In this document: one piece after another, positions 23,846 to 31,773 of the stretch
How positions within the stretch are numbered: the stretch's first letter is position 1
How the letters are laid out: each line of letters opens with the position of its first letter
Assembly: GCA_934098515.1 (NCBI GenBank)
Contig: CAKOOK010000010.1
Span: 1-45,857 of the forward strand
Source: an uncultured Bacilli bacterium
Lineage (GTDB): Bacteria; Bacillota_I; Bacilli_A; RF39; UBA660
Direction of reading: 5' to 3'
Length of the DNA: 45,857 nt
Notes under the pieces: generated by a model
What the model was told of the DNA's origin: nothing
Seen by the model: the letters and a program-made list of their open reading frames with translations, nothing else
Databases searched by the model: none
Position numbers and translations under genes: made by a program

Positions 23846-25234
23846 CTATACCTCCTTATAAGTAGTGCCTTCTCTTGTATCAATCAAAATAATTCCCTTT
23901 GCTTTAAGTTCATCTCTAATTGTATCTGCAAGTTCAAAATCACGTTTCTTCTTCGCATCATTTCTAGCCTCGATTAACTTCATAATCTTATCATGATCTG
24001 CACTTACCTTCTTCTCAGCAACTAAATTTAAGCTTAAAACTTTATCAAAATTTCTAAGTAACTCTAACTTAGTATGACCATTAACCATCTCATCTTTAAG
24101 TAAATCATACACTAAAGTTATTGCATTTGCCGTATTTAAATCATTAGACAAACTCTCCATAAACTTATCATTATAAGAAGCAAACTCTCCTTCATCTAAG
24201 TCTCCCTCATCCTTAATTAAACCGATACGATTAATAAGTTTATCATACTGTGCTTCAACTTGATTAAGAGCTTCATAAGAGAATACTAACTGCTTACGAT
24301 AATGACTCTGTAAGCACATAAGTCTAAATGCAAGTGGATTATACCCCTTCTCCATAAGAACACTTACTGATAATACTGCTCCCTTACTCTTACTCATCTT
24401 ACCAGTCTCATCCATCAAATGTTCATTATGAAACCAATAATTACACCACTTATGACCTAAATAAGCCTCACTTTGTGCTATCTCATTAGTGTGATGTGGA
24501 AAAATATTATCTACTCCTCCACCATGAATATCTAAGTGCTCACCTAAATATTTTAAACTAATACCAGAACACTCAATATGCCATCCTGGATAACCAGTTC
24601 CAAAAGGTGAATCCCACTTTAGATCTTGATCTTCAAACTTACTTTTAGTAAACCATAAAGCAAAGTCTGCCTGATTACGCTTACTATCATCATAATCAAC
24701 ACCATCTCTAACCCCAACAACCATATCATCTTCTTTATGATTAGTTAATTTATAATAATCTGTAAGCTTACTAACATCAAAATAAACATTTCCTCCAGAC
24801 TTATAAGCATAACCTTTATCAAGTAAAACATTTATTATCTTAATATATTCATCTATATTATCAGTAGCGGGACTAACAACATCTGGTCTTCGACAGTTAA
24901 GCGCATCAAAGTCCTTAAAAAATGCATCAGTATAAAACTTAGCAATATCCATTACACTCTTATGCTCTGCCTTAGCGCTCTCAACCATTTTATCCGCGCC
25001 ACTATCACTATCACTTTTTAAATGTCCAACATCAGTAATATTCATAACTCTCTTAACATCATATCCTAAATATCTAAGTGTCTTATCTAAAATATCATGT
25101 CCAATATAATTACGCATATTACCTATATGAGCATAATGATAAACAGTAGGGCCGCATGTATAAAACTTTACCTTTCCTTCCTCATAAGGAACGAACTCTT
25201 CTACAGTTCTAGTTAATGTATTATATATTTTCAT
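23846..25234 (-). CDS. cysS: Cysteinyl-tRNA synthetase
   Basis: The 462 residues are a normal class I CysRS. The zinc site starts with C-G-P-T-V near 27, the HIGH signature reads H-I-G-N, and there is ECSGIS, a zinc-binding H-H-T-N-E and G-K-M-S-K-S-K-G near 264. The C-terminal anticodon-binding helices are complete (RNDAKKKRDFELADTIRDEL). Start 25234 has GGAGG 4 nt upstream; a start 15 bp earlier does not. There is no room for a T-box leader: TATAAT is only 7 nt before AGGAGG. cysS-yugP form one operon. Confidence 0.97.
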   Translation of the reverse strand: MKIYNTLTRTVEEFVPYEEGKVKFYTCGPTVYHYAHIGNMRNYIGHDILDKTLRYLGYDVKRVMNITDVGHLKSDSDSGADKMVESAKAEHKSVMDIAKFYTDAFFKDFDALNCRRPDVVSPATDNIDEYIKIINVLLDKGYAYKSGGNVYFDVSKLTDYYKLTNHKEDDMVVGVRDGVDYDDSKRNQADFALWFTKSKFEDQDLKWDSPFGTGYPGWHIECSGISLKYLGEHLDIHGGGVDNIFPHHTNEIAQSEAYLGHKWCNYWFHNEHLMDETGKMSKSKGAVLSVSVLMEKGYNPLAFRLMCLQSHYRKQLVFSYEALNQVEAQYDKLINRIGLIKDEGDLDEGEFASYNDKFMESLSNDLNTANAITLVYDLLKDEMVNGHTKLELLRNFDKVLSLNLVAEKKVSADHDKIMKLIEARNDAKKKRDFELADTIRDELKAKGIILIDTREGTTYKEV

Positions 25235-25251
25235 AATGCCTCCTAACAAAT

Positions 25252-25280
25252 ATTATAACACAAGCCCTAACTAGCCGCAA
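25252..25280 (-). promoter_or_regulatory. Promoter of cysS-yugP
   Basis: TTGCGG (25280-25275), a 17-bp spacer and TATAAT (25257-25252) with an extended TG. The -35 lies inside the end of the ClpC-like gene. Confidence 0.65.
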
Positions 25281-26928
25281 ACCCTACTTTAGTACCAACC
25301 TCTTCATCAATTAAAAACATCACGGACTTATCTAAATAAAGCCTTTCATTCATATTATTTTCAATATACCCCTTATCCTTCATCATCCCAATTATATTAT
25401 CCAAAACCCTTCCCCTCTTATTATAATTATCAAATACCACCAAAGAAAATGGATTATCACTAATCTTGTTATATAAATAATTAGTACTCACAAACTTATT
25501 TAAACTATACTCATCATTATAAAGAGCACAATCTATATCAATCACATTAACCCCTAAACACTTACCTATATCAAATGGAGCCTGCCTTTTATCATCACTA
25601 CCACTAAACACCATATACTTACTTTTATCCCTGCACTTAAACATCTTAATAACATTATCTGCAAGCACCTCTGAATACTTATCACTAAGCACCGCTCTTA
25701 CCCTATCCAAATTCTCTTCACTAACTAAAGAAATATTACACCTCTTGCTTATTACATCATACACATCTTCCTTCGTAAGTATACGTTTCTTACCTTCCAA
25801 AGCAATTTTAGATAAACTAGTATCTAATATATCTATAGACTTATCAGGATTATAACTATTAGGTAAATACTTATCACACAAATCTACTAAATACTTAATA
25901 ACATTAGAATTAATCTTCAAATTATAAAATTCTTCATAACTCTTCTTTAACTTATTTAATATTGTAACAGTATCCTTTAAACTAGGTTCATTAACAATTA
26001 CCTTTGCAAACCTTCTCGCAAAAGCCCCATCTTTCTTTAAATACTCATCATACTCCCTTTTAGTAGTAGCTCCAATAATCTTTAAATCATTTCTAGCTAA
26101 ATAAGGCTTTAAAATATTAGCACCATCAACTCCAGCCTCACTAGAACCAGTCTTCATAATCGTATGAATCTCATCAATAAACAAAATAATATTCCCATTA
26201 CGGATAACCTCATTAATAAGTCCATTTACTCTCTCTTCAAATTCACCACGATACTTAGTACCCGAAACCAAACTAGAAGTACTAACCAAATAAACCTCTT
26301 TACCCTTTAATCTATCTGGCACATTCCCACACTTTATCCTCCTAGCAAGTTCATATGCTATCGCCGTCTTGCCAACTCCGGGATCACCAACAAGTAAAGG
26401 ATTATTCTTACCCTTTCTTAAAAGTATCTCCATCACTTCATCAAGTTCTTTATCCCTCAAATAAATCTTATCAATGTTTTTATCAGTTAAACACACACCA
26501 ATAGATGAAAGTATCTTCGGTTTATCAATTTCCTTAACAAGTGCATCTGTATCAACTCCCATATTATATGCCACCCTAAGTGCTATCCCATCACTTTCCC
26601 CAAACAAAGAAGAAAGTAAATATAACTCATCCATCTCCTTATGCTCATCATAACTTTTATTATAAGCATTATCAATAACTAACTTAAGCAGCGGCGTATA
26701 TAAAATAACTTCACTTTTCTTAGAAGCTTGACCAATTAATCTAACAAGTTCATCCCTAAAACCTGCATAAGTCAAATTAAACTTATAACATATTTTCTTT
26801 ACCCTATCCCTCTTTAACAAAGCAAGAAGTAAATGTTCCGTCCCAACATAAGGATGCCTTAAATTAAGCATCTCTCCCTCTGCAGACTTTAATATCATAC
26901 AAACATCTTTATTAAAACACTTGTCCAT
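25267..26928 (-). CDS. ClpC-like AAA+ protein with a degenerate, truncated second ATPase domain
   Basis: The 553 residues compare with about 810 in ClpC. Residues 1-130 are a Clp N-domain with HPYVGTEHLLLALL. Residues 150-390 are an intact D1 AAA domain: Walker A GDPGVGKTA (181-189), Walker B ILFIDE (248-253), sensor GATT and arginine finger RR (305-306). The coiled-coil M domain is missing. D2 is recognisable by order but dead: the P-loop position reads FSGSDDKRQ, the Walker B position VVFDN, and the protein stops after the sensor-1 strand, so sensor 2 and the ClpP-binding loop are absent. It should hydrolyse ATP in D1 only and cannot feed ClpP. A CATAAGAT box 5 nt before AGGAGG suggests sporulation control. 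It lies between spo0A and cysS. Confidence 0.85.
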   Translation of the reverse strand: MDKCFNKDVCMILKSAEGEMLNLRHPYVGTEHLLLALLKRDRVKKICYKFNLTYAGFRDELVRLIGQASKKSEVILYTPLLKLVIDNAYNKSYDEHKEMDELYLLSSLFGESDGIALRVAYNMGVDTDALVKEIDKPKILSSIGVCLTDKNIDKIYLRDKELDEVMEILLRKGKNNPLLVGDPGVGKTAIAYELARRIKCGNVPDRLKGKEVYLVSTSSLVSGTKYRGEFEERVNGLINEVIRNGNIILFIDEIHTIMKTGSSEAGVDGANILKPYLARNDLKIIGATTKREYDEYLKKDGAFARRFAKVIVNEPSLKDTVTILNKLKKSYEEFYNLKINSNVIKYLVDLCDKYLPNSYNPDKSIDILDTSLSKIALEGKKRILTKEDVYDVISKRCNISLVSEENLDRVRAVLSDKYSEVLADNVIKMFKCRDKSKYMVFSGSDDKRQAPFDIGKCLGVNVIDIDCALYNDEYSLNKFVSTNYLYNKISDNPFSLVVFDNYNKRGRVLDNIIGMMKDKGYIENNMNERLYLDKSVMFLIDEEVGTKVGFAAS

Positions 26929-26947
26929 AAAAAAATCCTCCTTTTAT

Positions 26948-26955
26948 ATCTTATG
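26948..26955 (-). promoter_or_regulatory. CATA-type -10 box of the ClpC-like gene
   Basis: CATAAGAT at 26955-26948, 5 nt before AGGAGG (26942-26937). Confidence 0.45.
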
Positions 26956-26984
26956 ATATAATGTGGAAGATTTATCAAATATAT

Positions 26985-27737
26985 TCAAAAACAATTATCT
27001 AACCTTAATCTATCTGCAAGAGTTGCTATAAACTCAGAATTAGTAGGTTTAGCTCTATCATAATCTACAGAATGTCCAAACAAAGACTCCATCAAATCAT
27101 AATCTCCTCTACTCCAACTAACCTCAATCGCATGTCTAATTGCTCTTTCAACTCTACTAGACGTTGTATCATACATTGAAGCAACCTCAGGATATAACTC
27201 CTTTGTAATTGCTCCTATCATTGATGGATTCTTATACATCAAACTAATACTATCCCTAATATAAGAATACCCCTTAATATGAGATGGAATACCTAAAGAA
27301 TGTAACATATCAGTAATCGCCCCATTTAAAGACTTATCATCAAGAAATAATTCCTTACTACTAGTTTTATAAACCTCTCTCACTCTTGAATACAAAGAAG
27401 CCATATCATAAGGCTTAAGCATATAATAGTTAACACCCTCATCCATACATTTATTAATAATTAAAGTAGAGTTTATATTAGTAGTAATAATACTCTTAAC
27501 ATTTATCCCCTTCTTACGAATAGTTTCTAAAACACTTAAACCATCCAATTTTGGAATAATTAAATCCATGATAAGTACATCAAAATCATGTGCACGCTCT
27601 TCAATTATTTTAACTGCCTCTACTCCATCATTTGCACTTAAAACGACCTCAATATCACCACAATCACTAAAATACTTCTTTACGTCACTAACAGCATTAC
27701 TACTATCATCAACTATAAAAACACGTATTTTATTCAT
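26985..27737 (-). CDS. spo0A: Stage 0 sporulation response regulator Spo0A
   Basis: The 250 residues are a full Spo0A. The receiver domain has the acidic pair D10-D11, the phospho-acceptor D58 in VLIMDLIIP, T86 and K108. The effector domain (about 140-250) is the most conserved part, with LGIPSHIKGY, ELYPEVA, the recognition helix SSRVERAIRHAIEVSW, and KPTNSEFIA. Phosphorylated Spo0A dimers bind TTGTCGAA-type boxes and start sporulation. The ribosome site is weak. TATAAT at 27774-27779 is the likely -10. A perfect box and several related sites lie upstream, so it probably controls itself. The kinase-like gene directly upstream lacks the histidine. Confidence 0.97.
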   Translation of the reverse strand: MNKIRVFIVDDSSNAVSDVKKYFSDCGDIEVVLSANDGVEAVKIIEERAHDFDVLIMDLIIPKLDGLSVLETIRKKGINVKSIITTNINSTLIINKCMDEGVNYYMLKPYDMASLYSRVREVYKTSSKELFLDDKSLNGAITDMLHSLGIPSHIKGYSYIRDSISLMYKNPSMIGAITKELYPEVASMYDTTSSRVERAIRHAIEVSWSRGDYDLMESLFGHSVDYDRAKPTNSEFIATLADRLRLDNCF

Positions 27738-27773
27738 TCTTTAATTTTCCATATCGTACTAACACACAAATCA

Positions 27774-27779
27774 ATTATA
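27774..27779 (-). promoter_or_regulatory. -10 element of the spo0A promoter
   Basis: TATAAT on the minus strand, about 36 bp before the ATG. The -35 position (TATGGT) is poor, as expected for a regulated promoter. Confidence 0.5.
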
Positions 27780-27787
27780 ATACAAAC

Positions 27788-27795
27788 TTCGTCAT
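27788..27795 (-). promoter_or_regulatory. Spo0A-box-like site near the spo0A promoter
   Basis: ATGACGAA on the minus strand, between -10 and -35, differs from TTGTCGAA at two positions and equals a known variant core (TGACGAA). Confidence 0.45.
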
Positions 27796-27810
27796 AACCA
27801 TAGAAATTAT

Positions 27811-27850
27811 TTTGTAAACTATTGTAAATAAACGTAAACTTTTGTCGAAT
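27811..27850 (+). promoter_or_regulatory. Array of four Spo0A-box-like sites at 10-bp spacing
   Basis: Four consecutive 10-bp units share a GT at the same position: TTGTAAAC, TTGTAAAT, ACGTAAAC and the perfect box TTGTCGAA (27842-27849). The array lies upstream of spo0A and ends against the stop codon of the kinase-like gene. With a spacing of one helical turn, all sites face the same side of the DNA. Confidence 0.55.
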
Positions 27851-29631
27851 TATAATTTATTTACACACTCTTTTACATCATCTTTACTAAGGTTTTTACT
27901 CATAACTCCTGTAAAACCATCATTAAGAAGTTCCTTCTTCATATTAAAATTAATCTCATTACAAAGCACAACCACTGGGCACACTATGCCCTCCTTCTTT
28001 ATCTTATAAATAAAACTTCTAGCATCTATTTTCTCCATATCCTCATCAATAAATACTAAATCATAACGCACATCACTTCTAAGCTCATTAAGTAAATCCA
28101 AAGTAACATCAAAAATATGAACATCACAATCTCTCTTTAAAGTATTCTTAATAACCTTTACACTCTTATCACTTAAACTAACTACCCCTATACGTTTCTT
28201 ACTAAGTAAAGTTTCATTGTACTTATCTATAACCTTATCCTCACTAGACTTCTCCCCAAAAGCTATTCTTTGATCCAAAATAATTTGTACTTTAGTACCC
28301 TTACCATTCTCACTATTAATTGATATCGTTCCTCCAAGTAAATTAAGCATCTTACGAACAACAGACAAATTAACAGTCTTATTATCAATATTTTCGATAT
28401 CACTATCACTCATCTCATTATGATTAGTCATAATCTCATTATGTTTTATTATATCAATTCCACAGCCAGAATCCTCAACAACCAAAATAAGTCTGCACAC
28501 ATCATATTTAATAATCGCACTTGCTCTAAACTCAACAAAACCCTTATTAGTATACTTTAAAGCATTATCCAAAACAGAATTTAATATCTGCTTAACCTTC
28601 ATTGAATCTCCAAATAAATACTCTGGCATTCCTTCACTTAAAACAAATCTATAATCAACTCCTTCATGTGCTTTTTCTTTACTACTTAAATATACACCAT
28701 CCAAAAGTAACTTTACATTATACTTATTCTTAATATCCTTAATATATTTAGAATCTAATGACGAAATATCAATTGTTTGTCTAATATTATTTCTAGAAAC
28801 ATTAACAATATTATTAAGTTCACTTACTTCATATAAAATATCCTTATTCTTAGTTAAAGAAGCAATATTATTACTTATACCTTCTACTTTATCAAGCTTA
28901 TCCTTAATATCCATTGTAACAACATTTAGAAAATTACTCTTCTCATTACTAGTTTGCTCAGATAAATTTCTCGCCTTCTGCACCTCAGCAAGTAATTTTA
29001 AGTCAGGATTTTCAATAGTAAAATACATAATAAATAGTACTAAAGTTTCCATAGAAGTAGTAAGAGTAACCTGCGGATTAAGTCTTTGAATAAACGCAAT
29101 TATAATATTAAAAACCGTAAAAGCAAAAAATGGAATTGCTTTTTTAATATCAATCTTCTTAAAACAAACTAACGTCGTAATAATACTAAGCGTAATAAGA
29201 ACTGTACCTACATTATAAACATAATCACAAGATGGTCCAGTCGCAAAACCTACCGCTGTAGTAATCGGTAAAGCAAAAATTACAAAAATACTAAAAATCA
29301 AAAATGCAAAACTAAATTTTTTCACTTTGTCAAAAATACTTTCTTTATCACTTAAACACAACGAATAAATATAAAGACTCATCATAATGGTAAAACAAGT
29401 TAAAGTACTCATAAAAGTCTTTGTAAAAAAATGAGATATCGGACTATTTTCTGGAAAAGTAAACCCAACAATAGAACATAGAACCTCTCCAATAAGCCCA
29501 ATTAAATTAACAATAAGCAAAATAGAATAATATTTTGTCTCCCTCGTCTGTAAATGATTTTTCTTAAAATAAATCAAATTTAAAACAAACGAATAAATAA
29601 GTGAAAAACCAATAATATAAACATACTTCAT
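27850..29631 (-). CDS. Hybrid sensor-kinase-like protein without phospho-acceptor histidine
   Basis: The 593 residues have seven or so membrane helices (about 3-207), a dimerisation helix, an ATPase domain and a C-terminal receiver-like domain. In the dimerisation helix the usual S-H-E-[IL]-R-T-P-L reads T-M-D-I-K-D-K-L, with Met at position 240 in place of the histidine. The ATPase domain keeps its N box (KQILNSVLDNALKYT), G1 (VEDSGCGID) and G2 (GKGTKVQI). The receiver has D529 and K579 but lost the acidic pair and the conserved Thr. It therefore cannot act as a normal kinase. It lies 113 bp upstream of spo0A, so it may sense a signal and influence Spo0A, or another kinase, by binding. GGAGG precedes the ATG. 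Confidence 0.85.
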   Translation of the reverse strand: MKYVYIIGFSLIYSFVLNLIYFKKNHLQTRETKYYSILLIVNLIGLIGEVLCSIVGFTFPENSPISHFFTKTFMSTLTCFTIMMSLYIYSLCLSDKESIFDKVKKFSFAFLIFSIFVIFALPITTAVGFATGPSCDYVYNVGTVLITLSIITTLVCFKKIDIKKAIPFFAFTVFNIIIAFIQRLNPQVTLTTSMETLVLFIMYFTIENPDLKLLAEVQKARNLSEQTSNEKSNFLNVVTMDIKDKLDKVEGISNNIASLTKNKDILYEVSELNNIVNVSRNNIRQTIDISSLDSKYIKDIKNKYNVKLLLDGVYLSSKEKAHEGVDYRFVLSEGMPEYLFGDSMKVKQILNSVLDNALKYTNKGFVEFRASAIIKYDVCRLILVVEDSGCGIDIIKHNEIMTNHNEMSDSDIENIDNKTVNLSVVRKMLNLLGGTISINSENGKGTKVQIILDQRIAFGEKSSEDKVIDKYNETLLSKKRIGVVSLSDKSVKVIKNTLKRDCDVHIFDVTLDLLNELRSDVRYDLVFIDEDMEKIDARSFIYKIKKEGIVCPVVVLCNEINFNMKKELLNDGFTGVMSKNLSKDDVKECVNKL

Positions 29632-29660
29632 ACAAGCCTCCTATAATAAAATATTATCAC

Positions 29661-29697
29661 AAAAAAAAAGATAAGTCTATTTCTTTAAGACTTTATC
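29661..29697 (-). terminator. Terminator overlapping the 3' end of the ligase gene
   Basis: A stem of GATAAAGTCT and AGACTTATC with one bulge, followed by nine T on the minus strand. The stop codon (29677-29679) is within it. Confidence 0.8.
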
Positions 29698-31686
29698 CTT
29701 ACCTTTAGTATTAACATATAAAAGATTCTTAACACTTAAACACTTAGAACTATAACCTTCCTCCATTAAAGGATGAGTATCTCTCTTACCACTAGGTGCT
29801 ACTGGAAAACCTTCCTCTATACTTCTAACACGTACATATAACTTATCTAACAACGCTGGACTAAACCTAGATTTTAATCTCTTACTTAAACTAGCAAGAG
29901 CTTTCTCTTTATTTGCTTCAGATTGTAATATAATATGCATAACATAAGCTTCACCAATATATTCATCATTAACTTTAACAAGAGAACCCGTCATAATATT
30001 CTTAGTATCATCTAAAACTGCATCACAAATCTCATATACTGGAATAACCTCTCCATCATCAAGAATAACATTATTATTAAGTCTATCCTTAATCTTAACA
30101 CTACCACCTTTAGTCATATAAGCAACATTACTCATAACTAAAAATCTTCGGCCATCCTCAGCTTCAATATATGGACTATCAACATGTAACTTAGGAAAAT
30201 CCTCACCACTATAATAATAACCCATCATATCACAAGGACTCTTTACACCAATAATACCCTTCTCACCAGGTTTACGATAATTTCCCTGTTCATCTAAAAT
30301 AACAACTTCAGCAAAAGGTAACACATTAAGACCTATTCCTTCCTTACTAAAAGTATAAGGTGGCAACTTTTCCATATAACTCTTAAATAATGTTGTAAAT
30401 ACTCCACTCGCTTCTCCAGTTCCTCCACCAATTGAATAACAAACTGGAAAATGTAACTTCTTAACTCCAAACTTATGCTTGCGTGCCACTTTATTAAAGT
30501 ACTTCTCACTACCCTTATCCATACCTTCACCAGTAATCGTTGGAGCAATTAACTCACCAAGTTGTCCATTGCGATAACCATCGCCAGCAAGTCCATCACA
30601 TAATCTTCTGAACTCCTCATCATGCTCTAAAGCATAACACAAATCATAATTAAATCCTTGACTTCCAGGCTGATAATTAGCTCTATGCATTATAACCGAA
30701 TACTTAAAGAAATCCTTATCATAAACCGGCTCCAAACATAAAGTGCACCCATGAAACAATCCATCCATCAAAGAACACAACTCCATATGCGTATAAACTG
30801 GAATATGACACAAAGACTTAATACCATCCATATTAGTTAAATTAGTTATATCTCTATCCTTAAACCTAGCAATAGTCGCATAACTTCTATTACTATGAAG
30901 TACACCTTTAGGAACTCCAGGATTAGTAGTACCGCTAGTATAAGTAATAACTGCTGGATCATCTAATTCGCTATCATTAACAACATTATCATCATAATTT
31001 ATTCCAATATCCTCAAACTCCTTTGAAGACATAACTGTTTTACTACTTTCTTCCCTAATCTTAGAAACCTTACTATCAAATAATCCAGGATGAAACTTAT
31101 CATCGATCTCCTCATAAGGATTACCGCCCTTTAAAGAATCAGCTAAAGACAAAACAACCACATTACTTACACTACTCTCATCTATCTTATCCTTAACCAT
31201 ATCATAAACATCATCACTAATAAATACTGTATTACTCTTAGAATGTTCTAAAATAAACTTAGTATAATCCTTATCAAACCACTCACCCATAGTATTAAGT
31301 TTAGCCCCAATTAAATTAGTTGCTAAAAATAAATAAACAAACTCTGGCATATTAGTAGCACAAACAGGAACCTCACTACCAGCACCAAACCCAAAAGTTT
31401 TCAAACTCTTAGCATAAGCATACACCTTATCAAACATATCCCCATAAGTAATCTTATTACCACGGTAAAGAAGTGCGGTCTTATCTAAATTATCCTTATT
31501 TCTTAAATAAACCTCAACCGCAAACGAATGATTATGAAAAGCATCCATATCTGCAATAACCATCTTAGCACTATCACTAATCTTTAAATCAGTAACATAA
31601 TGCCTCTTCCACTTACGTGAATTCTTTAAAGTCTCATTAACTTCACTAGCAAATTTCTCCATATAATCTTTCCCACTACTTATCAT
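29677..31686 (-). CDS. AMP-forming acyl-CoA synthetase/ligase family protein
   Basis: The 669 residues are an ANL-superfamily enzyme: P-loop YTSGTTNPGVPKG near 245, an adenine-binding motif around YSIGGGTGE, the A8 hinge V-K-I-K-D-R-L-N-N near 545 and the C-terminal catalytic lysine in APSGKRDT. The enzyme should adenylate a carboxylic acid and perhaps load it on CoA or a carrier protein. The acid is unknown. There is no carrier domain in the protein and no acyl carrier gene nearby. Start 31686 follows a GGGGG tract. A TTG 15 bp earlier is in frame but less likely. Medium-chain or aryl acids are possible substrates, by family only. Confidence 0.85.
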   Translation of the reverse strand: MISSGKDYMEKFASEVNETLKNSRKWKRHYVTDLKISDSAKMVIADMDAFHNHSFAVEVYLRNKDNLDKTALLYRGNKITYGDMFDKVYAYAKSLKTFGFGAGSEVPVCATNMPEFVYLFLATNLIGAKLNTMGEWFDKDYTKFILEHSKSNTVFISDDVYDMVKDKIDESSVSNVVVLSLADSLKGGNPYEEIDDKFHPGLFDSKVSKIREESSKTVMSSKEFEDIGINYDDNVVNDSELDDPAVITYTSGTTNPGVPKGVLHSNRSYATIARFKDRDITNLTNMDGIKSLCHIPVYTHMELCSLMDGLFHGCTLCLEPVYDKDFFKYSVIMHRANYQPGSQGFNYDLCYALEHDEEFRRLCDGLAGDGYRNGQLGELIAPTITGEGMDKGSEKYFNKVARKHKFGVKKLHFPVCYSIGGGTGEASGVFTTLFKSYMEKLPPYTFSKEGIGLNVLPFAEVVILDEQGNYRKPGEKGIIGVKSPCDMMGYYYSGEDFPKLHVDSPYIEAEDGRRFLVMSNVAYMTKGGSVKIKDRLNNNVILDDGEVIPVYEICDAVLDDTKNIMTGSLVKVNDEYIGEAYVMHIILQSEANKEKALASLSKRLKSRFSPALLDKLYVRVRSIEEGFPVAPSGKRDTHPLMEEGYSSKCLSVKNLLYVNTKGKDKVLKK

Positions 31687-31712
31687 AAAATAAGCCCCCA
31701 ATCAATGATTTT

Positions 31713-31741
31713 ATAATAACAAACTTTTATAAAAAAATCAA
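31713..31741 (-). promoter_or_regulatory. Promoter of the ligase gene
   Basis: TTGATT (31741-31736), a 17-bp spacer and TATTAT (31718-31713). Confidence 0.65.
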
Positions 31742-31747
31742 TCAAAC

Positions 31748-31773
31748 AAAAAAGTGATCCATTAAAATCACTT
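31748..31773 (-). terminator. Terminator overlapping the asnB stop
   Basis: AAGTGAT/ATCACTT stem with an 8-nt loop and six T. The TGA stop (31768-31770) is in the stem. Confidence 0.8.

Noticed and set aside
25235..25266. T-box leader for cysS
   Set aside because: Only about 30 bp separate the genes and the -10 lies 7 nt before the ribosome site, so there is no space.
31768..31770. Possible TGA-as-Trp code, given Mollicutes-like features
   Set aside because: asnB and the E2-like gene end at TGA, and conserved tryptophans in the proteins are encoded by TGG, so the standard code holds.
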